Positions 36,565 to 45,508 are shown, counted from the stretch's first letter. The stretch is 53,343 nucleotides of DNA from Gammaproteobacteria bacterium (GCA_028293805.1 JAQGOC010000365.1:1-53343); one strand, 5' to 3'. Program-made: numbers and translations. Notes: generated by a model not told the origin, from the letters alone.

Positions 36565-37605
36565 TCAAGCCGGCCCGTCGCGCGCACCCGCAAACAGCGT
36601 GCGGACGTATGCGGAAAGGCCTGCGGGAAGTGGCAGCCGCCGCGACAGCCGCCATAGGCGGATTGTCGACAGCAATGCGGCCACGAGGCGCGGCAGCACG
36701 ATGTAGAGCCCGGCGGTGACGGCTATGAGATAGATCCACGCGCTCGCATCGCCACCGCCGATCGAGGGGGCGCTCCAGCGCAATGCCGCGATAGTTTCCG
36801 CCGACGCAATCCCAATCCCAGTCACCACCGATGCCGGGCCGTATAACAACACGAGCAGTGCGTGCGCGCTTTGAGGCCCGACGAAACTATTGCTCTCCCA
36901 TCCCGCCGGGAAGCGCAAAACCAAGCCTCGAATGCAGTATCCCGCAACGAGTCCGACCGCCGTCAACGCGGCCGCCAGGTGTAACAGCCGTCTCGCTCTC
37001 ACCCGGAACAACGGTTGCGCGATCTCCCACCAGTCGCCCGCAAAGCGGCGCAGGCCCGGGGCGAGCGGCGCGTTGAAGCGGGTCGAATGCCCCAGCAAGC
37101 GATCGATTCGATTCCGCACCCAACGCGCATAAAAGCTGCCAAACCACGAGGTGTCGGGCTTATGGCCCTTGCGTTCGGCGCGCGTGCGGGCGAGCAAGAC
37201 TATGTAGATGAGCAGATTCCACGCGATGAGGGCCACTAGAGGGGGTGCGAAGAGATTGATTCCATGGCCGCCATCGAGCAGGGACAGCGTCATGCCCGCC
37301 ACGAACGCGAGTACCAGCATGCCGCGGTCCAGTGACGTAACGCCGCCGGCTACGGCAAGTACATGATCTATGCCGGGAGACCGGGTTCGCAGCGATTGAA
37401 GCAGAACATCCGCACGCCGCGCCAGAAACCACTCGGTCGCTGACGACAGCGGCGCCTCCGCTTGCGTCTCCACCGGTGGAGGGCTGGTCCCGAGCACCGC
37501 ACGCGTGGCTTCCATGCGCTCAGCCAGCGGCAGCACCTCGCCGGTCCGATCGGTTTCCTCGATCGCCTGAATCAGCAGAACCTTGCGCAGGGCTCCTTCT
37601 TGCAT
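36565..37605 (-). CDS. DUF2868 family membrane protein
   Basis: A 346-residue multi-pass protein opening with a soluble N-terminus (LRKVLLIQAIEETDRTGEVL) and with four or more hydrophobic segments (MLVLAFVAGMTLSLL, VALIAWNLLIYIVLL, AALTAVGLVAGYCIRGL, IYLIAVTAGLYIVLP). The WESNSFVGPQSAHALL motif is typical of DUF2868. Family members are usually followed by a DUF3482 GTPase gene; none is present here, and the protein is shorter than many relatives. It may be a partner-less remnant system. Confidence 0.82.
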   Translation of the reverse strand: MQEGALRKVLLIQAIEETDRTGEVLPLAERMEATRAVLGTSPPPVETQAEAPLSSATEWFLARRADVLLQSLRTRSPGIDHVLAVAGGVTSLDRGMLVLAFVAGMTLSLLDGGHGINLFAPPLVALIAWNLLIYIVLLARTRAERKGHKPDTSWFGSFYARWVRNRIDRLLGHSTRFNAPLAPGLRRFAGDWWEIAQPLFRVRARRLLHLAAALTAVGLVAGYCIRGLVLRFPAGWESNSFVGPQSAHALLVLLYGPASVVTGIGIASAETIAALRWSAPSIGGGDASAWIYLIAVTAGLYIVLPRLVAALLSTIRLWRLSRRLPLPAGLSAYVRTLFAGARDGPA

Positions 37606-37632
37606 GGAATGCTTTGCGAGCGCCCGCTCGCT

Positions 37633-37953
37633 CTAGTCCAGGCGCCGCACACTGACCGCGAGCAGCGCGCCGTCCGCGGCGCGCTCGATGCCGAACTCGA
37701 TGGGGCGGCAGCAGACCTCGCAGTCTTCGATGTACGAGGGCTCCTCCGCGGTCAGATCGACCCGTGTTTCCAGGCGCTCCCCGCAATACGGGCATTGCAC
37801 CGGCACGAATTCCTCGGGCAACAGGCGGCCCGCGGGACCCGTCCCAGGCTCGTAGACCGGCTCCAGACCATAGAGTTGATCGATGCTGCTCGCATCGAGG
37901 CTCGCGATCCGGCGCCTCAGCGGTTCGAGCTCAACGGCTTTTCTGCGTTTCAC
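37633..37953 (-). CDS. CPXCG-motif cysteine-rich protein
   Basis: A 106-residue protein. The C-terminal 60 residues carry two CxxC pairs, VQCPYCGERLET and EDCEVCCRPIEF, the arrangement of the CPXCG (Cys-rich) zinc-ribbon-like family. The N-terminal 45 residues are extra compared with the usual short family members. It is 27 bases upstream of the DUF2868 gene on the same strand, so they may be cotranscribed. Role unknown. Confidence 0.8.
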   Translation of the reverse strand: MKRRKAVELEPLRRRIASLDASSIDQLYGLEPVYEPGTGPAGRLLPEEFVPVQCPYCGERLETRVDLTAEEPSYIEDCEVCCRPIEFGIERAADGALLAVSVRRLD

Positions 37954-38107
37954 CCCGCCATTCTACGCGACGGCCGCCGCGCGCGGCGGCAGACCGAACA
38001 GCCGTCGCGACGAAGCGAGCAAACCCTGCGGTTTCGTGCCGCATCTATCCGCGTGTCCAGGTGGAAACGAATGCGATGCCACAAACCCGTCAAAAGAAGG
38101 AGTCATC

Positions 38108-38446
38108 ATGGAACCGTGCATTTCAAAACGCAGCGCACTCATCGGCCTCGCCCTGCTATCCGCCGGGCTGACGTCGAGTTCGGCTCTCGCAGCGCCGCCG
38201 GACGGCAACGTCAAATCCGTGGTGGTGCGCTATTCGGATCTCGATCCGTCGCAACCGGCCGGTGCGCGTGTGCTGTACTGGCGTATCAGAGTCGCCGCCC
38301 AACAGGCGTGCGAAGATCTCAATCGCCATGATCTTGCCCTGTATGCGCGCTACCACGAATGTCTCACCCAGGCGGTAGCCGGTGCTGTACACACAGTGAA
38401 GTCGACCAGGGACAGCGAGCTCCATCGCAATGAGAGATACGAATGA
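38108..38446 (+). CDS. UrcA family protein
   Basis: A 112-residue exported protein: signal peptide (LIGLALLSAGLTSSSALA), then SVVVRYSDLDPSQPAGARVL, RIRVAAQQACEDL and YHECLTQAVAGAV, the UrcA pattern with two conserved cysteines. Such periplasmic proteins are common in Caulobacterales, Sphingomonadales and Xanthomonadales; function unclear. AAGGAG lies six bases before the ATG. Confidence 0.9.
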   Translation: MEPCISKRSALIGLALLSAGLTSSSALAAPPDGNVKSVVVRYSDLDPSQPAGARVLYWRIRVAAQQACEDLNRHDLALYARYHECLTQAVAGAVHTVKSTRDSELHRNERYE

Positions 38447-38821
38447 CGAGGAGCCAACCTGTATGGCAGCTCAGACGTGGGCATACGAGCGACGCGTCCC
38501 GCGGGGCTGGACAAAGGGACCCCACCACCCTTAAATGAGACCGGTGCCTTGCGGGGAAAGTTGGAAGATCGGCACGAACTCGCCGCCGTTTCCGTAGGAA
38601 GGCACCTTCCTGTATATGAGAGGTACTCGCCGCGCGTTGCTCGCGCCCCACGTCCTCGTAGGCTCCCGGACCCCCAAGGGGGTGTATGGCGCGTCGGGTT
38701 TGTCGGCATAGAAGGCGACGATCCGATTGAGGCTGGCAAATCTTGCGAGAAACAGACACAAGCGACTTGAACAAAGCAGCGGCGGTGCCTTCGCGCCCGG
38801 CCGTTTTGCATGCGCTCATGA
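38447..38821. other. Region without clear gene; contains remnant-like sequence
   Basis: No confident gene. A minus-strand frame at 38531-38761 has a plausible C-terminus (DAPYTPLGVREPTRTWG) but no family. The position immediately before a kdgK-like remnant suggests deletion or rearrangement here. Confidence 0.4.
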
Positions 38822-38965
38822 CCGGTCCCGGTCACCAGGGATCGGCTGGACTTCGGACTCGCGGCTGCCTGCCTGAAGCATTCGATTCCCGGCGATTTCA
38901 ACCTCGTCGGCAGCACGGACGTGCACAATCTGTTGCGCGAGACGGAATTTACGGTAAGGCGATGA
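38822..38965 (+). pseudogene. C-terminal remnant of a 2-keto-3-deoxygluconate kinase
   Basis: The frame opens after a TGA at 38819 and reads RLDFGLAAACLKHSIPGDFN, then LVGSTDVHNLLRE, ending at TGA 38965. The CLKHSIPGDFNLV string is the well-conserved C-terminus of PfkB-type KDG kinases. No start codon or upstream kinase sequence is present, so about nine tenths of the gene is gone. It lies four bases before eda, the usual kdgK-eda order in hexuronate/Entner-Doudoroff metabolism. Confidence 0.7.
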
Positions 38966-38969
38966 GCTA

Positions 38970-39617
38970 ATGAAACAGTCTGGGGACATCGAGCGCTTTT
39001 TACGGCTGTCGCCGGTCATGCCGGTGGTTACGCTGAATGATGTTGCATTGGCGGCCGATCTCGCGCGCGCGCTGGTGCGGGGCGGCATTCGAGTCATCGA
39101 GGTCACGCTGCGCACACCCGCCGCACTACGCGTCATCGAGACGATCGCACGGGCGGTTCCGGAGATTTCCGTCGGTGCCGGCACGGTGCTTTCGATCGCC
39201 GACCTGCGTGCGGCCGCGGGGGCCGGCGCCGCATTCGCAATATCTCCGGGAGCGACCGGGACTCTGCTCGCCGCCGGTGCCACGGGACAGATTCCGTATC
39301 TGCCGGCGGTGGCGACCGCTTCCGAGCTGATGACCGGGCTGGCGGCGGGTTATCGCTGCTTCAAATTTTTCCCAGCCGGAGCTGCCGGCGGCACCGCAAT
39401 GCTCAATGCATTCGGCGGCCCATTTCCGGAGGCTCGCTTCTGCCCGACAGGCGGCATCACCCAGGCCTCCGTGAAGTCGTATCTCGACCTCCCGAATGTG
39501 TTGTGTGCCGGAGGCTCCTGGCTTACACCGGCGGACGCGCTAGCCATGAAGGACTGGCCCCTGATCGAAGCGCTCGCCTCCAAGGCGGCGGCCTCTCGCA
39601 CGGGCGCAAGCCAGTAG
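38970..39617 (+). CDS. eda: KHG/KDPG aldolase
   Basis: A 215-residue 2-dehydro-3-deoxy-phosphogluconate/4-hydroxy-2-oxoglutarate aldolase. Active residues: Glu in RVIEVTLRTP, Schiff-base Lys in FKFFPAGAAGG, and the FCPTGGI phosphate-binding segment. It cleaves KDPG to pyruvate and glyceraldehyde-3-phosphate in the Entner-Doudoroff pathway. It follows four bases after a kinase remnant, so its original operon partner is broken. The upstream frame may still be transcribed from an unknown promoter. Confidence 0.95.
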   Translation: MKQSGDIERFLRLSPVMPVVTLNDVALAADLARALVRGGIRVIEVTLRTPAALRVIETIARAVPEISVGAGTVLSIADLRAAAGAGAAFAISPGATGTLLAAGATGQIPYLPAVATASELMTGLAAGYRCFKFFPAGAAGGTAMLNAFGGPFPEARFCPTGGITQASVKSYLDLPNVLCAGGSWLTPADALAMKDWPLIEALASKAAASRTGASQ

Positions 39618-39744
39618 CTCCACTCAGTCCAGTGCTCGCTCCGAACGAAACGATCGTCGCCAGGCCCGGTCCTAGCACAGGCATGGCGGTCATCGGCTGA
39701 GTCTGGGGATTGCAAACACGGCTCTGAAAAACCGCAATATTTTA

Positions 39745-39762
39745 CCGGCGCACCCACGCCGG
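39745..39762 (+). terminator. Perfect six-base GC hairpin downstream of eda
   Basis: CCGGCG (39745-39750) pairs with CGCCGG (39757-39762). It lies about 130 bases past the eda stop and lacks a T-run, so only a weak terminator assignment is possible. Confidence 0.35.
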
Positions 39763-39936
39763 CCAAAGCTCCGCAAGGCAGAATACGGGCCGGCAGCGAT
39801 GCCAAGCGTGGTTTTCCACGATGGGATGCCCGCCCTGTACCGCGGACGCCCGGCGTACTGAAATGGTTATGAAAGCATTCGTATGTGAACATGGACCTCC
39901 GACAGCTGGCCCGCCAGCCAGCGGGCTGGGCGCCCC

Positions 39937-40049
39937 CGGCAAAAACCACGCTTTTTGCACGCGGGCCTCAACGAGCCACTCGCCGCGCTCGCTGAAAGCG
40001 CTGGCCCATCCGGGGCCGCAGGCTGCGCGCCCCGGGCGTCTTTCAGCCG
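39937..40049 (-). repeat. Composite extragenic palindromic repeat, copy 2 (inverted)
   Basis: Read on the minus strand it repeats the order of copy 1 at 14715: GGCTGAAAG, a GC-rich centre with one 14-base unit (40023-40036), GGATGGGCCAGCGCTTTCAG (complement of 39992-40011, 20 of 20 bases), GAGCGCGGC, and GCAAAAAGCGTGGTTTTTGC (complement of 39939-39958). Its outer arms pair as CTGAAAG/CTTTCAG. It ends about 23 bases before the lipoprotein gene. Confidence 0.75.
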
Positions 40050-40072
40050 ATTAACGTCAGGAATTATCCACT

Positions 40073-40846
40073 ATGCCGATTCTGCGCGCCCCACGGCTCA
40101 CCGTCGGTGCCGCCCTTGTTGTGACCGCCTTGGCCGGCTGCGTCGGCTCGCGACTTTCGCCCGACACACCGGCCGGCGTCCGGCTCGAGGGGGTCTGGAA
40201 ACTGAACCGCGGCGTGAGTGATGATCCTGGACAGATCATCGAGGCAATGCGGGCCGAGGCCCTCAAACGCATGCGCCGTTCAATAGGCGCGAGCGCAGCA
40301 CCGCCGGCTTCCATGGGCGGCGGAGGCCAGGGACGCCGGGGCCGACGTGGCCAATCCGGCGGCCAGGCAGGCCAGGGAGGCACTGCATCCGATGACCAGC
40401 AGGTGCAGCAGGATGAGGCCACGCAGCAGGCTGCCGCCGCGATGGCGAACCCTCACTTCGACCCGCTCCGCAACTCGCCGACCATGCATGCGCTCACAGC
40501 CATCCTCCACCGCAGCGATTTCCTTACGGTGCACCAAGCACCTGACCAGGTCGACTTCGACTATGGAACGACCGTCCGCAAGTACTCGCCCGGCGGTCAT
40601 AGCGTCGTGTCTTCCGAAACCGGCGTCGCCGATCAAAACTCAGGCTGGAAGAGCAGGGGCTACGTCATCGACGTCAAACCCCAGGTGGGCCCCGAAGTAA
40701 CCGAGGAGTACGGGCTCTCGCCCGATGGCAGGCAGCTCGTTCTGAAGCTGAAGATCGGCTCCTTCGACCTGCCGAAAGTGAACCTGACCCGGGTGTATGA
40801 CCGTGCCGGCGAAGTCGTGCCCAACGCCCGGCCGTCGAACGAGTGA
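40073..40846 (+). CDS. Hypothetical lipoprotein with Gly/Gln-rich linker
   Basis: A 257-residue protein. Signal peptide with lipobox LAGC near residue 20 predicts a lipoprotein. Residues about 75-110 are low complexity (Gly, Arg, Gln). The C-terminal half has a beta-rich pattern (DFLTVHQAPDQVDFDYGTTV, GYVIDVKPQVGPEVTEEYGL, LVLKLKIGS). No family is recognised. Its stop overlaps the GTG of the TraB-like gene, so they are translated together. AGGA lies eleven bases before the ATG. Confidence 0.75.
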   Translation: MPILRAPRLTVGAALVVTALAGCVGSRLSPDTPAGVRLEGVWKLNRGVSDDPGQIIEAMRAEALKRMRRSIGASAAPPASMGGGGQGRRGRRGQSGGQAGQGGTASDDQQVQQDEATQQAAAAMANPHFDPLRNSPTMHALTAILHRSDFLTVHQAPDQVDFDYGTTVRKYSPGGHSVVSSETGVADQNSGWKSRGYVIDVKPQVGPEVTEEYGLSPDGRQLVLKLKIGSFDLPKVNLTRVYDRAGEVVPNARPSNE

Positions 40847-41883
40847 GCGCGGTGAGGATCGGAATCAGACGTCGGGCCGCCAGGGCGGCCCTGCTCGGGC
40901 TGCTGGCAACGCTGCCGGGCTTCGATCCGATCGCACTCGCCGGCCAGCAGGCAACCGCCAGCAGTCCGTCGCCGGCATCCGCCGCTGAGCAGGAGACGCC
41001 CACCGCGGAGGTCGTCATCACGGGCGAACACGAAGGTCCGCGTCTGTGGAAAGTGAGTAAGGCAGATCATGTCCTGTGGATACTCGGCACGGTGACACCG
41101 TTGCCGAAGAAGATGATCTGGCAGTCGGCGGGGATCGAAGCCCTGCTGCGGCAGACGCAGGAGGTCGTGCCGGCCTGGCCCGCCTTCGGCATCGGTGCGA
41201 ATCCGTTCACGGCACTGCGTGTGTACATCCAGTGGCGCCGGATGCAGAAGATTCCCGATCGCATGAATCTCCAGGAGGTGCTGCCGCCCCCGTTATACGC
41301 GCGTTTCTCCGCCCTGAAGGCGCGCTATGCGCCAAAAGACAACAAGCTGAACGAGCTGCGGCCGATGCTGGCAGCCGGGCGACTGTTCGAGGAAACCCTG
41401 GACGCTTCGGGCCTGACGATGCACAACGAAGTGCAGCAGGCCGTGCTCAAACTCGCACGCAAACAGGACGTCAGGATTCATCAGGACAAGTTGAAAGTCG
41501 AAGATCCGGTCAACGTCCTGAAGGACGTCGGCGCAACACCTCCCTCGGGCGAGATCGAGTGTCTGGAAGCCGTCGTCACACGCCTCGAAACCGATCTTGG
41601 TTCGATGCAGGCGCGAGCCCGCGCCTGGGCGCTGGGTGATGTCGATACGCTGCGCAAACTCAACCACCCGGACGATCGCACCACCTGCATTGCAGCCGTA
41701 TCGACCTCGGAACGGGTCCGAGCTCTGATAGCCCGGGCCCAGGACAACTGGATGATCGCGGTGGAAGACGGCCTGACGCGCAATCACTCCACCCTGGCGG
41801 TGCAGTCCATGGACCGGCTTCTGGGCGACAACGGCACGCTCGCGGCGCTGCGAAAAAAGGGTTATGTCGTCGAAGGACCCTGA
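40843..41883 (+). CDS. TraB/GumN family protein
   Basis: A 346-residue TraB/GumN-like protein. A putative signal region precedes LWKVSKADHVLWILGTVTPLPKKM, the family's N-terminal GTxHxxP-type block with a variant (TVTPLP, so the histidine is replaced by Thr/Val). The remainder has EVVPAWPAF and a helical C-terminus. TraB-type proteins resemble EreA/ChaN-like putative proteases or hydrolases. GTG start overlaps the lipoprotein stop. The altered motif casts doubt on catalysis. Confidence 0.82.
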   Translation: MSAVRIGIRRRAARAALLGLLATLPGFDPIALAGQQATASSPSPASAAEQETPTAEVVITGEHEGPRLWKVSKADHVLWILGTVTPLPKKMIWQSAGIEALLRQTQEVVPAWPAFGIGANPFTALRVYIQWRRMQKIPDRMNLQEVLPPPLYARFSALKARYAPKDNKLNELRPMLAAGRLFEETLDASGLTMHNEVQQAVLKLARKQDVRIHQDKLKVEDPVNVLKDVGATPPSGEIECLEAVVTRLETDLGSMQARARAWALGDVDTLRKLNHPDDRTTCIAAVSTSERVRALIARAQDNWMIAVEDGLTRNHSTLAVQSMDRLLGDNGTLAALRKKGYVVEGP

Positions 41884-41920
41884 GCCCATCGCAGCGGGTG
41901 CGGGTTGGTTGGACAGGCTC

Positions 41921-42832
41921 CTAACTGAGCAAAGCACGGCACCAGGCGATCGCAATCGACGCCAACGCAGCGGCACCCGCCAACCATTGAGGTACGTGGT
42001 CCAATGCACGCCGGACCCGAGGCAGGGCTGCAGTCGCACCGAGCAGTATCCCGACCCCGAATCCTGCGACGTGAGCGACGAGATCGATGTTTTCAGTCGC
42101 TGGGGCGGAGTCTGTGCCGGACCCCGAACCCGTCCAACCCAACAGAATCACGCCGGCGACGAGCGGGCCCCAACGCCGCGCCCAGCGTTGCGGAAGTTGA
42201 TATCGTTCACGCCAGGAATAGGCTGACATCAAGCCCAACGCCGTGAAGACCGCCGTCGAGGCGCCGACCGAGCGATGCTCGGGTGGCCCAAACAATGCTT
42301 CGAGCAGATTGGCGAGTGCCGCGCCGTTGACGATGAGGAACCACGCGGTGCCACTGCCTATTTGTCGGGCGGCCAAATAGCCGAACCAGGCACCCGCTCC
42401 GAGATTCGCGGCAAGATGGGCGCCGTCCAGATGCAGCGTGAGCGCGGTCCACGCACGCCACCATTGCCCGGCCTGTACGCGCGCGGCGTGCATCTCTCCG
42501 GTTTCGAATGCGTCGAGGCGCACGAGGCCGTTGGATATCGCGTAAGCAACACCCATCAGGCAGCCAACGTATATGAGGCAGCCCACCCAGGCATTTGCGT
42601 GCAGACGCGGCGGTGGTGGCGGAGGAGGAGCCGGTCGGTTTTCGGATTCGTACTGTCGCAAATGCTGCCGAGCCTGTTCGACATCCGACACGTTTACCCG
42701 CAGGACAAAGTAAGCCTCCTCGAAAGTGACCACGCCGGGAATACCCACCGCGGCGAGCATGAACGCGCGATCGTCACAATGCGGTCGGCGGGCCGCCCGA
42801 AACACCTCTATGAGAATCGCTGGACTTTCCAC
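41921..42832 (-). CDS. Rhomboid family intramembrane serine protease
   Basis: A 303-residue protein. Residues 1-75 form a small soluble domain (ILIEVFRAARRPHCDDRAFM) and a Pro-rich linker. Six or more membrane helices follow. The active serine is in SVGASTAVFTAL (GxSx position) and the histidine in VAHVAGFGVG, with HLDGAHLAANLGAG as the loop/TM2 block. Rhomboids cleave within membrane helices. The GTG start lies 27 bases after the MATE stop on the same strand, suggesting cotranscription. Confidence 0.9.
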   Translation of the reverse strand: MESPAILIEVFRAARRPHCDDRAFMLAAVGIPGVVTFEEAYFVLRVNVSDVEQARQHLRQYESENRPAPPPPPPPRLHANAWVGCLIYVGCLMGVAYAISNGLVRLDAFETGEMHAARVQAGQWWRAWTALTLHLDGAHLAANLGAGAWFGYLAARQIGSGTAWFLIVNGAALANLLEALFGPPEHRSVGASTAVFTALGLMSAYSWRERYQLPQRWARRWGPLVAGVILLGWTGSGSGTDSAPATENIDLVAHVAGFGVGILLGATAALPRVRRALDHVPQWLAGAAALASIAIAWCRALLS

Positions 42833-42859
42833 TTGGCCGTCCCCGCCAGATTGGCGCCC

Positions 42860-44293
42860 TCAGATCCGGATCTTCTGCCACGCTCGCGAGTGCCACCTTG
42901 CAAACATCCCGGTCCCGAGCACCATCAGATACAACAGGACGGCGACCCAGCCTCCGACGGCGCCCCAGCCGAACTGCGGCAGGAAGTTCACCCATCCCTG
43001 CCCTGGCGCGAACGTGAACGAATGCGCCAGCGGCACGAATACCAGCCATGAGACCGGCAGGACGAGCGCCACCGGCACGGTGGCATCGCCGGCGCCGCGC
43101 AGACACAGGCTGCTGCCGAGATTCAAGCCGTCAAAAAACTGATAGGCCGCCGCAAGCCATAGCAGCTGTGTAGCGAGCGCGACCGCCGCGGCGGCTTCGG
43201 CATCGCGTGCGGCCGTGAAGAGGGGCAGAATCCATGGCCCTGCGAGCGCCACTACCAGGCCGATGGCTCCCATGTAAACGGCTGTCAGAAAGATCACCTG
43301 CGTACCAACACGCAGCGCCCACGCGCGATCGCCGGCGCCGATGGCCTGTCCGACGAGCGTAGTGCCCGCCTGCGCAATGCCAAAGCCCGGCATGTAAGCA
43401 ATGGAGGTCAGAATCATGACCATCTGCGTGGCGGCTCCGCCGGTCGTGCCGAGGCGCACCTGCATCATCTGAAAGACCGAAAAACCCAACAGATCCGCGG
43501 CGGGCAGCAGCCCCATCGGAAGGCCCAGCCGCAACTGATCCAGAAGCCGTCCGGCGTGCGGTTTCCAGGTCAGATGGGACTTATACAGCCGGCGGTAACC
43601 CGGACTCAGAAAGATCCCCATGGCGAGCAGCAGGCCGGCGGCCTGCGCCACGGTCGTGGCCCAGCCCGACCCCGCGACACCCAGGTGCAGCCGGAAAATG
43701 AACAGGGCGTTGAAGATGACGTTCGTGATTGCCATCGTGACGGTGACCCACACTGTCATGCGCGGCCGGCTGATGCCGTTGAAAAAACCGAGCAAGGCCC
43801 ACACTGCCGCACCAAAGGCGGCGCCCGAGACTCGCGGAAACCAGAACGCGGACGCCAGATGTTCGATCTGCGGATCGAAGCCGAAAGGCGCCAGGATAAG
43901 ATGGCCCGAGGCGGCAACCGCCACGAACAGAGGCACGGCACACAGTGTGGCCCACAGCGCTGTCCAGGCGGCTTGCGATGAGCGCCTGTAGCGGCGTGCC
44001 CCTTCGGATTGCGCCACGATCGTCTGCACTGCGGCTCCGACGCCGCCGAGCACCAACACGACGACGAGAACGAGCCATTGCACTGCGCCGACACCCGCGA
44101 GCGCCTGCGTCGAAATATGGCCGATGAACCACATGTCCGTGAGATTGAGAACGATCTGGACCGCGCTGTTGGCCATGAGAGGCAACGCGAGCGCCAGCAC
44201 GGCGCGCTGATCGACGTGCGTGTGCCCCGCGGCGTCGATGCGCTGCGCCGGGAGTCTTCCAGCGATGCTCGTGGGCTGAGTGAGAGAATCCAT
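42860..44293 (-). CDS. MATE family multidrug efflux transporter
   Basis: A 477-residue membrane protein with 12 predicted helices in two halves. LALPLMANSAVQIVLNLTDM and WFIGHISTQALAGVGAV mark the N-terminal MATE motif; FQMMQVRLGTTGGAATQM and GIAQAGTTLVGQAIGAGD mark the second half. It exports cationic drugs or metabolites using proton or sodium gradients. The ATG at 44293 (MDSLTQPT) was chosen because earlier in-frame residues are not conserved. Divergent from the ParB-like gene. Confidence 0.93.
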   Translation of the reverse strand: MDSLTQPTSIAGRLPAQRIDAAGHTHVDQRAVLALALPLMANSAVQIVLNLTDMWFIGHISTQALAGVGAVQWLVLVVVLVLGGVGAAVQTIVAQSEGARRYRRSSQAAWTALWATLCAVPLFVAVAASGHLILAPFGFDPQIEHLASAFWFPRVSGAAFGAAVWALLGFFNGISRPRMTVWVTVTMAITNVIFNALFIFRLHLGVAGSGWATTVAQAAGLLLAMGIFLSPGYRRLYKSHLTWKPHAGRLLDQLRLGLPMGLLPAADLLGFSVFQMMQVRLGTTGGAATQMVMILTSIAYMPGFGIAQAGTTLVGQAIGAGDRAWALRVGTQVIFLTAVYMGAIGLVVALAGPWILPLFTAARDAEAAAAVALATQLLWLAAAYQFFDGLNLGSSLCLRGAGDATVPVALVLPVSWLVFVPLAHSFTFAPGQGWVNFLPQFGWGAVGGWVAVLLYLMVLGTGMFARWHSRAWQKIRI

Positions 44294-44374
44294 GGCGATG
44301 CGGCTTCCTGTGAGCCGTCTAGTTTCGCACATTGGACTTTACGCAGGCGATCCCACCCGGCACCTTAGCGCCCC

Positions 44375-45415
44375 ATGGCAACTCGAAAGAAACGCACAAG
44401 CAAGCCGGCCGACCGGCCAAGCAAGCACCGCGGCACCCGGCGTAGCGCGGCGACGCGCGCCGGCAAGCTGGCCCCCGGCAAGAAAGCCCGGGGCCTCGAA
44501 GCCGCCGAAGTGGCGATTGCCATGGATAGCCCGGACATCGCGGACCTTGCCGCGCTCGTCCGGGAGGCCGGCGGTGCCCCAATCGGGGCCTACCGCGAGC
44601 CGCTGGGCGGTCGCGCGCTCATGCTGGCGTCCCTTCCGCTCGGCGCCGTGCAGCCAACACCTTTCCAGCGCGACCTGTCGCCCACTCACGCGAAACGGCT
44701 CGCGCAGAAGATCGATGAGACGGCGGCATTCCTGGATCCGCTCATCGTCGTGCGCGGCGATGACGGCGGCCTGTGGACCCCCAATGGGCGTCACCGGCTC
44801 GCGGCGGGGAAAGTCCTCGGCCTGCGGCAGATCACGGTTTTGATCTCGCCGGACGAATCACTCGCTTACCGCATTCTCGCGCTCAATACCGAGAAGGCGC
44901 ACAACCTCCGCGACCGGAGCCTGGAGGTCATCCGGATGGCGCACAACCTCGCGAAACGGCAGAGCCAGGCGCGTGAATCGCAGTTCACCGCGGAGTTCGA
45001 GTCGGCGGAACTGCTGACCCTCGGGCTCGTCTACGAGCATTCGTCCCGCTTCGCCGGGGGCGCCTACAGCGCCTTCCTGAAGAAGGTGGATCGCTTCAGC
45101 GACCGTACCCTGCCCGTGAGTCTGCGCGAGCGCAAGGACCATGCGTCCCGACTCCTGGAGATCGATGCACACGTGAAGCGCATCATCGCCGCCCTGCAGG
45201 CAAAGGGCTTCAAGTCGCCGTATCTGCGCAACTATGTGGTCGCCCGGATCAATCCCGTCCGCTTTCACAAGGCGAAAAAGGGCGACACGAAACCGCCGAT
45301 GCCGCTGGCGCAGGCGCTCACGCGCATGGCTGCTGCGGCGAAGACATTCAAAGTCGAATCGGTCTCGAACTCCGATCTCGCCTGGGTCGCGGTGGGGGCC
45401 GGCGCTTCCGAGTAG
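44375..45415 (+). CDS. ParB/Srx-like domain protein (orphan)
   Basis: A 346-residue protein with a Lys/Arg/Ala-rich N-terminus (about 1-40), then a ParB-like domain around 80-175: VQPTPFQRDLSPTHAKRLAQ, FLDPLIVV and WTPNGRHRLAAGKVLGL (the G-R-HR box). The rest is helical, including SLEVIRMAHNLAKRQSQ and LVYEHSSRFAGGAYSAFLKK, without a typical helix-turn-helix. No parA gene is nearby, so chromosome partitioning is not implied. Related domains act as CTPases, nucleases or regulators. Confidence 0.85.
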   Translation: MATRKKRTSKPADRPSKHRGTRRSAATRAGKLAPGKKARGLEAAEVAIAMDSPDIADLAALVREAGGAPIGAYREPLGGRALMLASLPLGAVQPTPFQRDLSPTHAKRLAQKIDETAAFLDPLIVVRGDDGGLWTPNGRHRLAAGKVLGLRQITVLISPDESLAYRILALNTEKAHNLRDRSLEVIRMAHNLAKRQSQARESQFTAEFESAELLTLGLVYEHSSRFAGGAYSAFLKKVDRFSDRTLPVSLRERKDHASRLLEIDAHVKRIIAALQAKGFKSPYLRNYVVARINPVRFHKAKKGDTKPPMPLAQALTRMAAAAKTFKVESVSNSDLAWVAVGAGASE

Positions 45416-45508
45416 CGGACGGTCCGGTCATCTGCCGCGGCGGTGCTCGGTAGGGAGTGCTACCCTCGCCGCGCGCCTATCACGAAGGGCGCTGCAGGGG
45501 GCATGAGA

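Larger units (their letters stand above)
39618..40072. other. Repeat-rich intergenic region
   Basis: No gene is supported in these 455 bases. They hold a perfect hairpin (39745-39762), an AAGCGTGGTTTTCCACG segment near 39804 that resembles the core of the composite repeat, a GCCCGC...GCGGGC hairpin near 39910, and the second composite repeat at 39937-40049. Confidence 0.5.

Noticed and set aside
38531..38761. Minus-strand 76-codon frame before the kdgK remnant
   Set aside because: No ribosome site, no known domain, and it lies in rearranged DNA; noted only inside the region entry.
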